From CAINEC01 sp046073825 (GTDB lineage: Bacteria > Bacteroidota > Bacteroidia > AKYH767-A > OLB10): a stretch of DNA of 64,000 nucleotides. The DNA lies in the NCBI GenBank assembly GCA_046073825.1, contig JBJTMY010000063.1:1-64000 (forward strand), written 5' to 3'. Under the pieces are notes generated by a model. It did not search any database, had not been told where the DNA came from, and saw nothing but the letters and a program-made list of their open reading frames with translations. The position numbers and the translations under genes are program-made. Every line of letters begins with the position of its first letter. The stretch's first letter is position 1. Below, in pieces: positions 7,801 to 17,100 of the stretch.

Positions 7801-10800
7801 ATGTTAGATTTTGTAAACAGTCTGTTAAGAAAATTTTTTGGCAGCAAAGCAGAAAGAGATTTAAAAGAATTAACGCCCTTTGTAGGTTTAATTAATTCAG
7901 AATTCGAGAAATTATCGAGTTTAAGTAATGATGAATTAAGAGGAAAAACATTCGAATTCAAAAAGCGAATTCAGGATTATATTCAAGAAATTGAAAGCGA
8001 ACTTAACGAACTAAATTCATCAGCAGAAGAAAATCCAGAAATGGATCTTCATGAAAAAGAAAAAATCTTTATTCGAATTGATGAATTAAAGAAAGAACGA
8101 AATCAAAAAATTGAAGAAGTTTTACTTGAAATTCTTCCATCTGCTTTTGCAGTTGTAAAGGATACCGCACGTCGTTTAAAAGAAAATTCAGAATTAGAAG
8201 TGACGGCCTTAGATCATGATAAAAATTTAGCGGTAAAAAAGAGTAATGTAATTATCAGAGGAGATAAAGCCTATTATCAAAATAAATGGATGGCTGCCGG
8301 TAATGAAGTCACATGGGATATGGTGCATTATGATGTTCAATTAATTGGAGGTACTGTATTACACCAGGGGAAGATTGCGGAGATGGCCACCGGAGAGGGA
8401 AAAACATTAGTAGGTACGCTTCCAATTTATTTAAATGCATTAGCAGGACGTGGAGTTCACGTAGTAACAGTAAATGATTACCTAGCTAAACGTGACTCGG
8501 AGTGGAATGGACCTGTATTTGAGTTTCTAGGATTAACAGTTGATTGTATCGATAAACATCAACCCAATAGTAACGATAGAAGAAAGGCTTACCTTGCTGA
8601 TATAACTTACGGAACAAATAATGAGTTTGGTTTCGATTATTTACGTGATAATATGGCACGTAGTACCGAAGATATTGTTCAACGCGAACACCATTTTGCG
8701 ATTGTTGATGAGGTGGACTCCGTATTAATTGACGATGCTCGAACACCATTAATTATTTCTGGTCCAACCCCTAAAGGCGACGAGCAAGAATTCTTCCAAT
8801 TAAAGCCACGTATTGAATCGGTAGTAAATGCTCAAAAAGCTTTTGTTAATACACTCATTGCAGATGCAAAGAAGAATCTTGGCATCAAAGAAAAAGAAGA
8901 CGAAGTAGGCTTGGCCTTGTTAAGAGCTCATCGTGGTTTACCAAAGCATCGTGCGTTGATTAAATTATTAAGTGAGCCTGGCGCAAAGGCATTAATGCAA
9001 AAAACTGAAAATGCCAACATGGCTGATCATGGTCGTGATATGCGTGAGAAAGTAGATCCTGAGTTATTCTTTGTTATCGATGAAAAAAACCACACGATTG
9101 AAATGACGGATAAAGGTCACGATTTAATCAGTGGCAACATGAACGATCCGCACTTTTTTGAAATTCCTGATGTAGGAACCATCATGGCTGATATTGAAAA
9201 GTCGAACTTATCACCAGAAGATAAATTACAGAAGAAAGATGATTTGATGCGCGATTTTGCAGTGAAGGGGGAACGTATTCATACCGTGAATCAATTATTA
9301 CGTGCATATACGCTTTATGAAAAAGACGTAGAATATATCATTGACAATGGTAAAATTAAAATCGTCGATGAACAAACTGGTCGTGTGTTAGATGGCCGTC
9401 GTTATAGTGATGGATTACATCAGGCAATTGAAGCGAAAGAAAATGTAAAAGTAGAAGCTGCTACTCAAACGTATGCAACTGTTACACTGCAAAATTATTT
9501 CCGTATGTATCACAAGTTAGCAGGTATGACGGGAACAGCAGAAACAGAAGCTGGTGAGTTATGGCAGATTTATAAGTTGGATGTTGTTGTGATACCTACT
9601 CATCGTAAGATTTCAAGAAAAGATGAAGAAGATTTAATCTACAAAACAACACGTGAGAAATACAATGCTGTTATTGAAGCCATTGTTAAATTAACGGAAG
9701 CAGGTCGTCCAGTTCTTGTTGGTACTACTTCTGTTGAAGTATCTGAGTTGTTAAGTCGAATGTTATTACAACGTAAGATTAAGCATAATGTCTTAAATGC
9801 TAAACAGCATCAACGTGAAGCAGAAATAGTAGCAGAAGCTGGGAAAGCAGGACAAGTGACTATTGCTACCAATATGGCTGGTCGTGGTACGGATATTAAA
9901 TTAGGACCTGGCGTGAAAGAAGCTGGTGGGTTAGCAATAATCGGTACAGAACGTCATGAGTCTCGACGTGTGGATAGACAGCTACGCGGTCGTGCAGGAC
10001 GTCAAGGAGATCCAGGCTCATCACAGTTCTTTGTATCGTTAGAAGATAGTTTAATGCGTTTGTTTGGTTCTGAACGAATTGCAAAAATGATGGATACCTT
10101 AGGATTAAAAGAGGGAGAAGAAATTCAACATTCAATGATTACGAAGTCGATTGAACGAGCTCAACGTAAAGTAGAAGAAAACAATTTTGGTATTCGTAAA
10201 CGTTTGTTAGAATACGACGATGTGATGAATGCACAGCGTGAGGTAATTTATAAAAAACGAAGACATGCGTTGTATGGAGAGCGTTTATCACTCGACTTAC
10301 AAAATATGTTATTTGATTTAAGTGACTCCATAATTAATCAGTTCTTCGAAGAAAAAGATTATGAAGGATTCAACTTTGAATTGATTAGAATATTTGCAAT
10401 CGAAAATCCAATTTCTCAAGACCAATTTTTAAATGCAAAAAATGGAGAGGAGCTAGCAGAGATTTTATTTGAAAAATTAGATGAGCATTATCGTACTAAA
10501 ACTGCTCACACTGCCGAAAGGGCGTTCCCTGTGATTAAAAATGTTTATGAAGAACCAGGTCAGCAATACGAAAATATTATTGTTCCTTTCTCAGATGGCA
10601 TTCGTAATATTCAAGTATTAGCACCTCTACGCAAATCGTATGAATCGCATGGAAAAGAAATTATTGCAGCATTTGAAAGAAATGTAACGCTTGCATTAAT
10701 TGATGATACATGGAAGAATCATTTGCGTGATATGGATGACTTGAAACAAAGTGTTCAAAACGCCGTGTATGAGCAAAAAGATCCTTTGTTAGTGTACAAA

Positions 10801-11127
10801 CTGGAGTCATTCGATCTATTTAAGAAAATGGTTGATGAGGTCAATAAAGACACTATGTCGTTTTTATTTAGAGGTAATATTACAGCACAAGATCAATCAC
10901 AGGTTAAGCAAGCAGCAGCTCCAGTGCGTCAGGATTTAAGCAAATTAAAAACTACACATGAAGAATATCAAGGTGGCTCCTCTAACGGTGGTGGAGTACC
11001 TCAAAATCAACCTGCTCCTAAAAACGAACCGATTCGCAATGAAACCAAAATACTTCCAAACGACCCTTGTCCTTGTGGCAGTGGAAAGAAGTATAAAAAA
11101 TGTCACGGAACCGGTAACGAAGGATAA
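7801..11127 (+). CDS. secA: Preprotein translocase ATPase SecA
   Basis: 1108 residues. SecA is the cytoplasmic motor that pushes unfolded proteins through SecYEG. Seen here: Walker A TGEGKT (about 197-202), the DEVDSVLIDDARTPLIISG segment, helicase motifs ending in GRAGRQGDPG, the scaffold helix and, at the C-terminus, a zinc-binding CPCGSGKKYKKCHG that binds SecB/ribosome. It is about 200 residues longer than E. coli SecA, partly because of an insertion in the preprotein cross-linking region (about residues 345-430, with EVGLALLRAHRGLPKHRAL), as is usual in Bacteroidota. The sigma factor gene follows after 19 nt with no terminator between, so read-through from secA is likely. Confidence 0.98.
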   Translation: MLDFVNSLLRKFFGSKAERDLKELTPFVGLINSEFEKLSSLSNDELRGKTFEFKKRIQDYIQEIESELNELNSSAEENPEMDLHEKEKIFIRIDELKKERNQKIEEVLLEILPSAFAVVKDTARRLKENSELEVTALDHDKNLAVKKSNVIIRGDKAYYQNKWMAAGNEVTWDMVHYDVQLIGGTVLHQGKIAEMATGEGKTLVGTLPIYLNALAGRGVHVVTVNDYLAKRDSEWNGPVFEFLGLTVDCIDKHQPNSNDRRKAYLADITYGTNNEFGFDYLRDNMARSTEDIVQREHHFAIVDEVDSVLIDDARTPLIISGPTPKGDEQEFFQLKPRIESVVNAQKAFVNTLIADAKKNLGIKEKEDEVGLALLRAHRGLPKHRALIKLLSEPGAKALMQKTENANMADHGRDMREKVDPELFFVIDEKNHTIEMTDKGHDLISGNMNDPHFFEIPDVGTIMADIEKSNLSPEDKLQKKDDLMRDFAVKGERIHTVNQLLRAYTLYEKDVEYIIDNGKIKIVDEQTGRVLDGRRYSDGLHQAIEAKENVKVEAATQTYATVTLQNYFRMYHKLAGMTGTAETEAGELWQIYKLDVVVIPTHRKISRKDEEDLIYKTTREKYNAVIEAIVKLTEAGRPVLVGTTSVEVSELLSRMLLQRKIKHNVLNAKQHQREAEIVAEAGKAGQVTIATNMAGRGTDIKLGPGVKEAGGLAIIGTERHESRRVDRQLRGRAGRQGDPGSSQFFVSLEDSLMRLFGSERIAKMMDTLGLKEGEEIQHSMITKSIERAQRKVEENNFGIRKRLLEYDDVMNAQREVIYKKRRHALYGERLSLDLQNMLFDLSDSIINQFFEEKDYEGFNFELIRIFAIENPISQDQFLNAKNGEELAEILFEKLDEHYRTKTAHTAERAFPVIKNVYEEPGQQYENIIVPFSDGIRNIQVLAPLRKSYESHGKEIIAAFERNVTLALIDDTWKNHLRDMDDLKQSVQNAVYEQKDPLLVYKLESFDLFKKMVDEVNKDTMSFLFRGNITAQDQSQVKQAAAPVRQDLSKLKTTHEEYQGGSSNGGGVPQNQPAPKNEPIRNETKILPNDPCPCGSGKKYKKCHGTGNEG

Positions 11128-11146
11128 TATAAATTGATTATTTCAA

Positions 11147-11701
11147 ATGAGCACAACACACGAATCCATATCAATTGATATTAGTTCGTGTGTTGTGCTT
11201 TATACGAAAGACCTATATGCATGGGCTTATTATAAAACTGGAAATACAACACTATCCGAAGATTTAGTTCAAGACACTTTTCTAGCAGCAATTAAATCAA
11301 AAGAAAATTTCAATGGGCAGAGCGAAATAAAAACCTGGCTATTGGGAATATTGAAAAACAAAATAGCTGATTATTTTCGTAAATCTACTTCAAAGCATTT
11401 TTCACAAAATATGTTTTTTTCTGACGGAAACTGGAATGAAGAAGAAATCCCCTCAGAGTGGGAATCCATTAACGAACAAGAACTACTCGATAATGGTGAA
11501 TTTAATAAGGCATTGGAGGATTGTTTAGGGAAACTTCCAACACTTTGGAGTAGCATTATAAGAATGAAATTTGTTGATGATCGAAAAGCAGAAATTATTT
11601 GCAGGGAAAACAATATAAGTCCGAATAATTATTGGCAAATCATTCATCGTTCCAAATTACAACTCCGGAAATGTTTAACTACAAATTGGTTTAACGGATG
11701 A
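11147..11701 (+). CDS. ECF-type RNA polymerase sigma factor
   Basis: 184 residues. Region 2 (LYAWAYYKTGN, SEDLVQDTF, KTWLLGILKNKIADYFRK) opens the -10 element; region 4 (ALEDCLGKLP ... NNYWQIIHRSKLQLRKCL) recognises the -35. The NNYWQIIHR/LRKCL ending resembles the TIGR02943-type sigma factors that pair with small soluble zinc anti-sigma factors. The ATG at 11147 is the only ATG before region 2; a GTG at 11195 is possible. It starts 19 nt after secA and overlaps the anti-sigma gene by 4 nt (ATGA). Odd: bases 11149-11200, the first codons, form a near-perfect palindrome (see separate entry). Confidence 0.93.
   Translation: MSTTHESISIDISSCVVLYTKDLYAWAYYKTGNTTLSEDLVQDTFLAAIKSKENFNGQSEIKTWLLGILKNKIADYFRKSTSKHFSQNMFFSDGNWNEEEIPSEWESINEQELLDNGEFNKALEDCLGKLPTLWSSIIRMKFVDDRKAEIICRENNISPNNYWQIIHRSKLQLRKCLTTNWFNG
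11149..11200 (+). repeat. 52-nt palindrome over the sigma factor start
   Basis: A perfect 15-nt inverted repeat (AGCACAACACACGAA at 11150-11164, its reverse complement at 11185-11199) shares its centre with a perfect 14-nt palindrome (ATATCAATTGATAT, 11168-11181). Only two opposed bases fail to pair; two further pairs are G-U. As RNA it would be a long hairpin starting at the G of the ATG. No T-run follows, so it is not a standard terminator. It could hide the start codon from ribosomes or be a DNA operator. Confidence 0.85.
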
Positions 11702-12447
11702 GTTCATTATTGCATCAAATCATCTACTCCTGCGAAAAAGCAACTGCCTTAATTGAAAAAAAGCAGCTACAGGAACTTACTTTTCAAGAGAATATTCGTT
11801 TGCGTTTTCATATTCGTGCTTGTTCAGCATGCACAGAATATCAAAAGCAAAGTGTTGTTTTGAACTCCGTGCTAAAAAAACATTTTGCAAAGCCAATACA
11901 CATCTTTCATCAACAACTCGAAAATAAAATACTTAATACGATTCAGGGTATGAACAATATGAACTCCAGCAACTTCGATTTCTATAAAGATTTATTGAAT
12001 AATTTAGAAGGAGAAACATCATTAAAAGAAATAGATACAGAAGAAGAATTAAATTGTCCAATAGCTATAGTTGATGACAACCTCTCTTTCAGTTTAATGT
12101 TAAGTGATTATCTATTGGATGAATGTACGCTCCACTCGAAAAAATATAATAATGGCAATGATTTTTTACAAGAGTACACGCCTAAAGATGATCGAATTAT
12201 CATTCTTGATTACGATTTCGGAAAGGACAATGGTCCTAATGGCCTTGTGATACTAAAGAAAATAAAAGAATTAAATCCACTAGCCAGAGTAATTATGGTT
12301 TCAGGTCAGGATAGTTTAGAAGTAGCTATTGAAACAATGCGACAAGGTGCAGTTGATTATTTTATTAAAACAAATAAAACTGTTTTTCCAACAATAGTTT
12401 GTTCGATTTTGAAATTAATAGAGATGGAAAAAATGCGATTTAATTAA
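11698..12447 (+). CDS. Zinc anti-sigma domain fused to a response-regulator receiver
   Basis: 249 residues, no membrane segment. Residues 1-60 look like a soluble ZAS anti-sigma domain: Cys12 in SCEKATALIEKK, then His38-x3-Cys42-x2-Cys45 (RFHIRACSACTEY). A 60-residue linker leads to a receiver domain (121-249): Asp126/Asp127, phospho-Asp 171 (ILDYDFG), Ser202 (VSGQD), Lys224 (YFIKTN). The ZAS domain should bind the sigma factor encoded just upstream (4-nt overlap, so translationally coupled); phosphorylation at Asp171 could tighten or release it. Relatives of the N-terminal part are normally stand-alone proteins of about 85 residues, so the receiver is an added domain. The cognate kinase is unknown; the REC domain resembles that of the regulator at 4482-5849. 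Confidence 0.85.
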   Translation: MSSLLHQIIYSCEKATALIEKKQLQELTFQENIRLRFHIRACSACTEYQKQSVVLNSVLKKHFAKPIHIFHQQLENKILNTIQGMNNMNSSNFDFYKDLLNNLEGETSLKEIDTEEELNCPIAIVDDNLSFSLMLSDYLLDECTLHSKKYNNGNDFLQEYTPKDDRIIILDYDFGKDNGPNGLVILKKIKELNPLARVIMVSGQDSLEVAIETMRQGAVDYFIKTNKTVFPTIVCSILKLIEMEKMRFN

Positions 12448-12456
12448 TTAGCTTAA

Positions 12457-13995
12457 CTATCCCGCCCACCCTTCTCTATCTAAACTACGGTATTGTATTG
12501 CTTCTGACACGTGTTCTGTTTTTATTTCATCACTACCTTCTAAATCGGAAATGGTACGAGCTACTTTCAATATACGGTCGTAAGCACGTGCAGATAATCC
12601 TAGTTTGTCCATCGCTATTTTTAATAACTCCGCACTAGCGGTATTCAATTGACAAATTTGCCGTAACATGCGCGACGACATTTGTGCATTAGCATAAACG
12701 CCGATCTCATTTTTATAACGTTGTTCCTGAATTTGCCGCGCAGCAATAACGCGAACTCGAATATTTTCACTCTTCTCTGCAACCCGACTTTTAGATAATT
12801 CATTAAATGGAACAGGAATGACTTCCACGTGCAAATCAATACGATCGAGCAATGGACCCGACAAACGATTTAAATATTTCTGTACAACACCAGGAGCACA
12901 TACACATTCTTTCTCTGGGTGATTGTAATAACCACACGGACAAGGATTCATACTTGAGACAAGCATAAAACTTGCAGGGTATTCCACTGAAAACTTAGCT
13001 CTTGAAATAGCTACTTTACGTTCTTCGAGTGGTTGGCGCATTACTTCTAAAACTGTTCTTTTAAACTCTGGTAACTCATCTAAAAACAAAACTCCATTGT
13101 GTGCAAGAGAAATCTCACCTGGCTGTGGATATCCACCCCCTCCAACCAAAGCAATGTCGGAGATCGTGTGATGCGGAGAACGGAAAGGCCTTGTCGTTAT
13201 AATCCCACTTTTGGCCGATGTTTTACCAACTACTGAATGAATCTTAGTTGTTTCCAGCGATTCTTCTAATGTTAATGGGGGTAAAATAGTTGGAAGCCTC
13301 TTCGCCAACATGGTTTTTCCTGCACCTGGAGGCCCAATTAAAATCACATTATGTCCGCCAGCAGCTGCAATTTCTAATGCACGTTTAATATTTTCTTGTC
13401 CTTTCACGTCTGAAAAATCGACTTCCAATTCTTGTTGATGTTTAATAAACTCTTCACGTATATCCACCACCGTTACGCTCTTAGTTAATTCGCCTTCTAA
13501 AAAAGAAACGACCTCTTTCAGCGATTGCATTCCATACACTTCTAAACCTTGAACCACTGCAGCTTCTTGGGCATTTTGTTCTGGTAAAATAATTCCTTTA
13601 AAACCTTCCTTCTTTGCCTGTATTGCTATCGGCAATGCTCCTTTCACTGGCATCAACTGACCATCAAGCGAAAGTTCTCCCATAATAATATACTCTGAAA
13701 AATCTGTTCTATCAATTTGGCCTGAAGCAGATAAAATACAAAGAGCTATCGGCAAATCATAAGCAGACCCCTCCTTACGAATATCAGCAGGAGCCATATT
13801 TATTACAATGCGTTTGCCTGGCCATTTGTATTCGTTGGTTTTAAGAGCTGCTTCAATTCGTTGCTGACTTTCCTTTACCGCATTATCTGGCAAGCCAACA
13901 AGAAATACTTTAACACCATTGGCCATGTGCACTTCAATGGCGATAGTAATTGCAGAAATTCCGTGCAATGCACTTCCATAAGCTTTAACAAGCAT
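12457..13995 (-). CDS. yifB: YifB/ComM family Mg-chelatase-like AAA+ ATPase
   Basis: 512 residues, the usual family length. The N-terminal Lon-protease-like domain (1-175) is followed by an AAA+ domain with Walker A GPPGAGKTML (about 219-228), FRSPHHTISD and Walker B LFLDELPEF, and a C-terminal helical Mg_chelatase domain. A conserved Cys cluster (NPCPCGYYNHPEKECVC) is present. ComM homologues act as hexameric helicases that help branch migration during natural transformation. Convergent with the sigma/anti-sigma pair with 9 nt between stops. Confidence 0.95.
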   Translation of the reverse strand: MLVKAYGSALHGISAITIAIEVHMANGVKVFLVGLPDNAVKESQQRIEAALKTNEYKWPGKRIVINMAPADIRKEGSAYDLPIALCILSASGQIDRTDFSEYIIMGELSLDGQLMPVKGALPIAIQAKKEGFKGIILPEQNAQEAAVVQGLEVYGMQSLKEVVSFLEGELTKSVTVVDIREEFIKHQQELEVDFSDVKGQENIKRALEIAAAGGHNVILIGPPGAGKTMLAKRLPTILPPLTLEESLETTKIHSVVGKTSAKSGIITTRPFRSPHHTISDIALVGGGGYPQPGEISLAHNGVLFLDELPEFKRTVLEVMRQPLEERKVAISRAKFSVEYPASFMLVSSMNPCPCGYYNHPEKECVCAPGVVQKYLNRLSGPLLDRIDLHVEVIPVPFNELSKSRVAEKSENIRVRVIAARQIQEQRYKNEIGVYANAQMSSRMLRQICQLNTASAELLKIAMDKLGLSARAYDRILKVARTISDLEGSDEIKTEHVSEAIQYRSLDREGWAG

Positions 13996-14040
13996 AGTAA
14001 AATTTTTATGGACCCTTGAAAAATGAAATCCGATTTTCTA

Positions 14041-14048
14041 CAAAATTA
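14041..14048 (-). promoter_or_regulatory. -7 box of yifB (TAATTTTG)
   Basis: TAATTTTG on the minus strand ends 45 nt before the ATG at 13995 and fits TAnnTTTG. No -33 element at the usual distance. Confidence 0.35.
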
Positions 14049-14089
14049 AGTTAAAGAAATTTAACTATCCGACAACAAACATTTAAGTT

Positions 14090-14122
14090 AAAAAAAATCC
14101 CGGCCTTTCGGACCGGGATTTT
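14090..14122 (-). terminator. Intrinsic terminator of the giant T9SS gene
   Basis: A GC-rich stem (AATCCCGG pairing with CCGGGATT, one bulged base, then two more pairs; loop TTTC) lies 19 nt beyond the stop at 14141. On the minus strand it is followed by a run of eight T (A-run 14090-14097). Confidence 0.85.
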
Positions 14123-14140
14123 GCTCTGATTTTTGAAAAA

Positions 14141-17100
14141 TTAGTACACAAACTTTCTGCTTACAGCATCACTATCGTTGCGAATGATGATGAAATACAG
14201 TCCGTGAGGTAAGCTTGCATTAAGCTTAATTTTATTCGAACCGTTTGTAGCTGCTACGCCCGACTCAGAATAAATTACTCGTCCAGAAACATCTGTAATT
14301 TCAACAGATACTGGCATTTCTGAATTATACATAAAATCTACGTTAATGTCACTTGAAAGAGACATGTCAGAATAGATATTGGTAATATCGAATGGAGCTT
14401 TACTACCAAACCATACTGCCTGAGGTTCTGAGTAAGAATAATCACCGTTAAAATCTGTTTGTTTTAATCGGTAGTATTGTAATCCATACAGCGGATGCTC
14501 ATCATACGTAGTATAGTTTAACATGATATTACTATTATGCATATACGAATTTACCTTCTCAATGAAACTGTATTCATTCATATCAACCGTTCGCTCTACG
14601 GTGAAATAATCATTATCAACTTCGGAAGCTGTTGACCAATCCAAACGCACACGTTTTCCGTCAGGACGTGCTTTGAAATCCAACAACTCAATTGGTAATG
14701 GTGTTGAATTCACAGCGATGGTCCATGGAGTATAATCACCAACAGGTCCTGTTGGAGTATTATACGGAGATGTTAACGTAGGAACTATTGGCCAATCCCA
14801 ACTTACAACACGTACACTATCAAACGTGCTTGCTGCTACCTGAGTATATGCTTGAGCATAACTTGTGGCTGTTTGTTGTGAATTATAAGAAGGAGCTGCT
14901 CCAATTGGTGCAGCCATTACGTATGGCGTACCTGCTGAAACACCTGTAGTAGGACCCGAGATGGTAAATGTTGTACTCGTAGTACTCAAAATGACTGCAT
15001 TTGACACATTGTATCCCAAAGGAGAAGTAAAGCCTGCTACTGTTACTGTTTGACCAGGAACTAAATTATGTGCAGCACTTGTTGTATATGTCATCACTGT
15101 TCCAGAACCTGTTGCACTTGATAAACTGTAAGTGGTTCCTGAAGACGCTCCCGTTGCAGTTGAAGTTCCAACTGAAGCACCTGTTTGAACTCCTGCAATA
15201 GTAAATGTAGTAGTAGTTGGTACACTAGTAATCACTGCATTAATTACATTATAACCCGCAGGTGTCATAGCACCAGAAATGGTTACCGACTGACCAGCAA
15301 CAAAACTGTGTGCTACTGAAGTAGTGTAAGTAATAGATGTACCGTTACCCACCGCACTGGATACTGTTGAAACATTTAAAGTAGCTAATGCTGAAATTCT
15401 TAACCATGATAAACCATAAGCTCTCCAAGGCTGCGCCCAACCTGGCTTTAAGGAGTTCATTGTTGCTGGACGCTCTGTTACTTGAGGTGCTGTTGCATTA
15501 GTTGATAAACGCATGGTAATATCAGCAACAGGGTAGTTGGCAGCAGGATTCTGAGGCCCTGTTTTTCCAATCATCCAATAGCGATCAACTACGTTAGCAG
15601 CATTGCTTGTGGGCGCATTAAAAATATCAATATGCGTTACTGTTGGAGGATCAGGAAGAGTATTGTTTGCCCAATATTTGGTTGCAGCTTTAAATACGCC
15701 CATATCCCCTTGTTTGTGTAAAAATCCTAATGGAATTAGCGTTTGAGCCGGAACGGCACTGGTCGTATCCAATCTGTTTACGAAAGGAATAGAACGGTAT
15801 GAAGCAGGTGCTACAAATGGTCCTATTGTCCAGTTAACTACTGAATTAGGATTTTCACTCACCAAAACTCCTGTACCTGCTGTTGTTCCACCATTCCCTT
15901 GAATAAGTCGAGAAAATGCAGCCGGATTTGACCAAGTCATATACAATGGTTTACCATTCATTAGTAGCTGTCCTGTTCCTAAGAAGAAAGTATCCTGAAT
16001 AGAAACAGTATCGTTATTTAATATAATAGGTCTGTTTGCTGCCGATTTAGCCATACTAAATGTATAGAATGGTACTGGCTTAGTTCCAGAAATATATTGT
16101 GTCATGGTAGAATCCATTACGAACAAACTTTTGCCTGCATTAAATGGCCCATTGTTTACAAAATTTCCTTGTACCACCAACTTAGGCTTACCATATGGAC
16201 GATCCCAAATAAAAGTAGCATTAGGACGAAGAGTCATAAGGGCACTTGCCGTATTAGCTAGGTTTACAATTGGAGAACCATTCGCTGAAATATCACCCGT
16301 AACTTGACCAACAAAAGAACCTGCAGCAGGCACTGTAGCAACAGAAGTTAATAAGCGGCCTAATACTAATGTTGAGTTACGTCCCGTAGATTGGGTAATA
16401 TCGATATAATCATTATTTGAAGATCCTGTTGATGATGGATTTGTGAAAGTATATTGAATAACAAGATTACTTACTCCATCCCACACAATTGGAGTACCTA
16501 AGGTAAAGGTATTTACGCCATACACAATTGGCTGACTTGCATTAGTATACACAGTTGTAACACCAGTAATAGGTACAGTAGAAGTGAAAGATCCGATAGC
16601 GCTACTAGCATATCCAATGGCAAAATTTTGATATTGTCGGGTAGTCACTACGCCGTCATTATTCTTTACATTCAATTGGATGGCAGTAATTTTATCTCCA
16701 TTTTGCATACCCAACAACGAAAGGTCGCTAGCTAAATAAATAATTTGTGTCTGTGCAGCTTTATACGTCTTACCGCATAATGGTGTCATTAAGTAATTTA
16801 AAAGAGTTCCAGTTGAATTCGGATAGACAGCGTTATTAGAAGGATTATAGGCACCAATAACATTGATGTATCCATTATTAATTAAATTTCCTGCAATCTT
16901 TAATGAATTAGCACTTGGATTTGGTGCATCGATGTATAATGAGTCCTGATTAGAAATATAAAGTGATTTACAATTAGCTAAAACACCTGATTTGATAATT
17001 GGATACTTATATGCGCGAGTTCCAGGATTTACAACAGCCTTATCAATGACAGTTGAGTCATTGATTGTAGGTACTGAAGGACACCAGTTAGCTGGATTGT

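Noticed and set aside
11149..11200. Palindrome read as a secA terminator
   Set aside because: No T-run after the stem and it lies inside the next coding sequence, so I list it as a repeat of unknown role.
14925..15365. Repeats that could suggest a CRISPR array or satellite
   Set aside because: Two diverged copies in frame inside a protein-coding gene; no constant repeat-spacer pattern.
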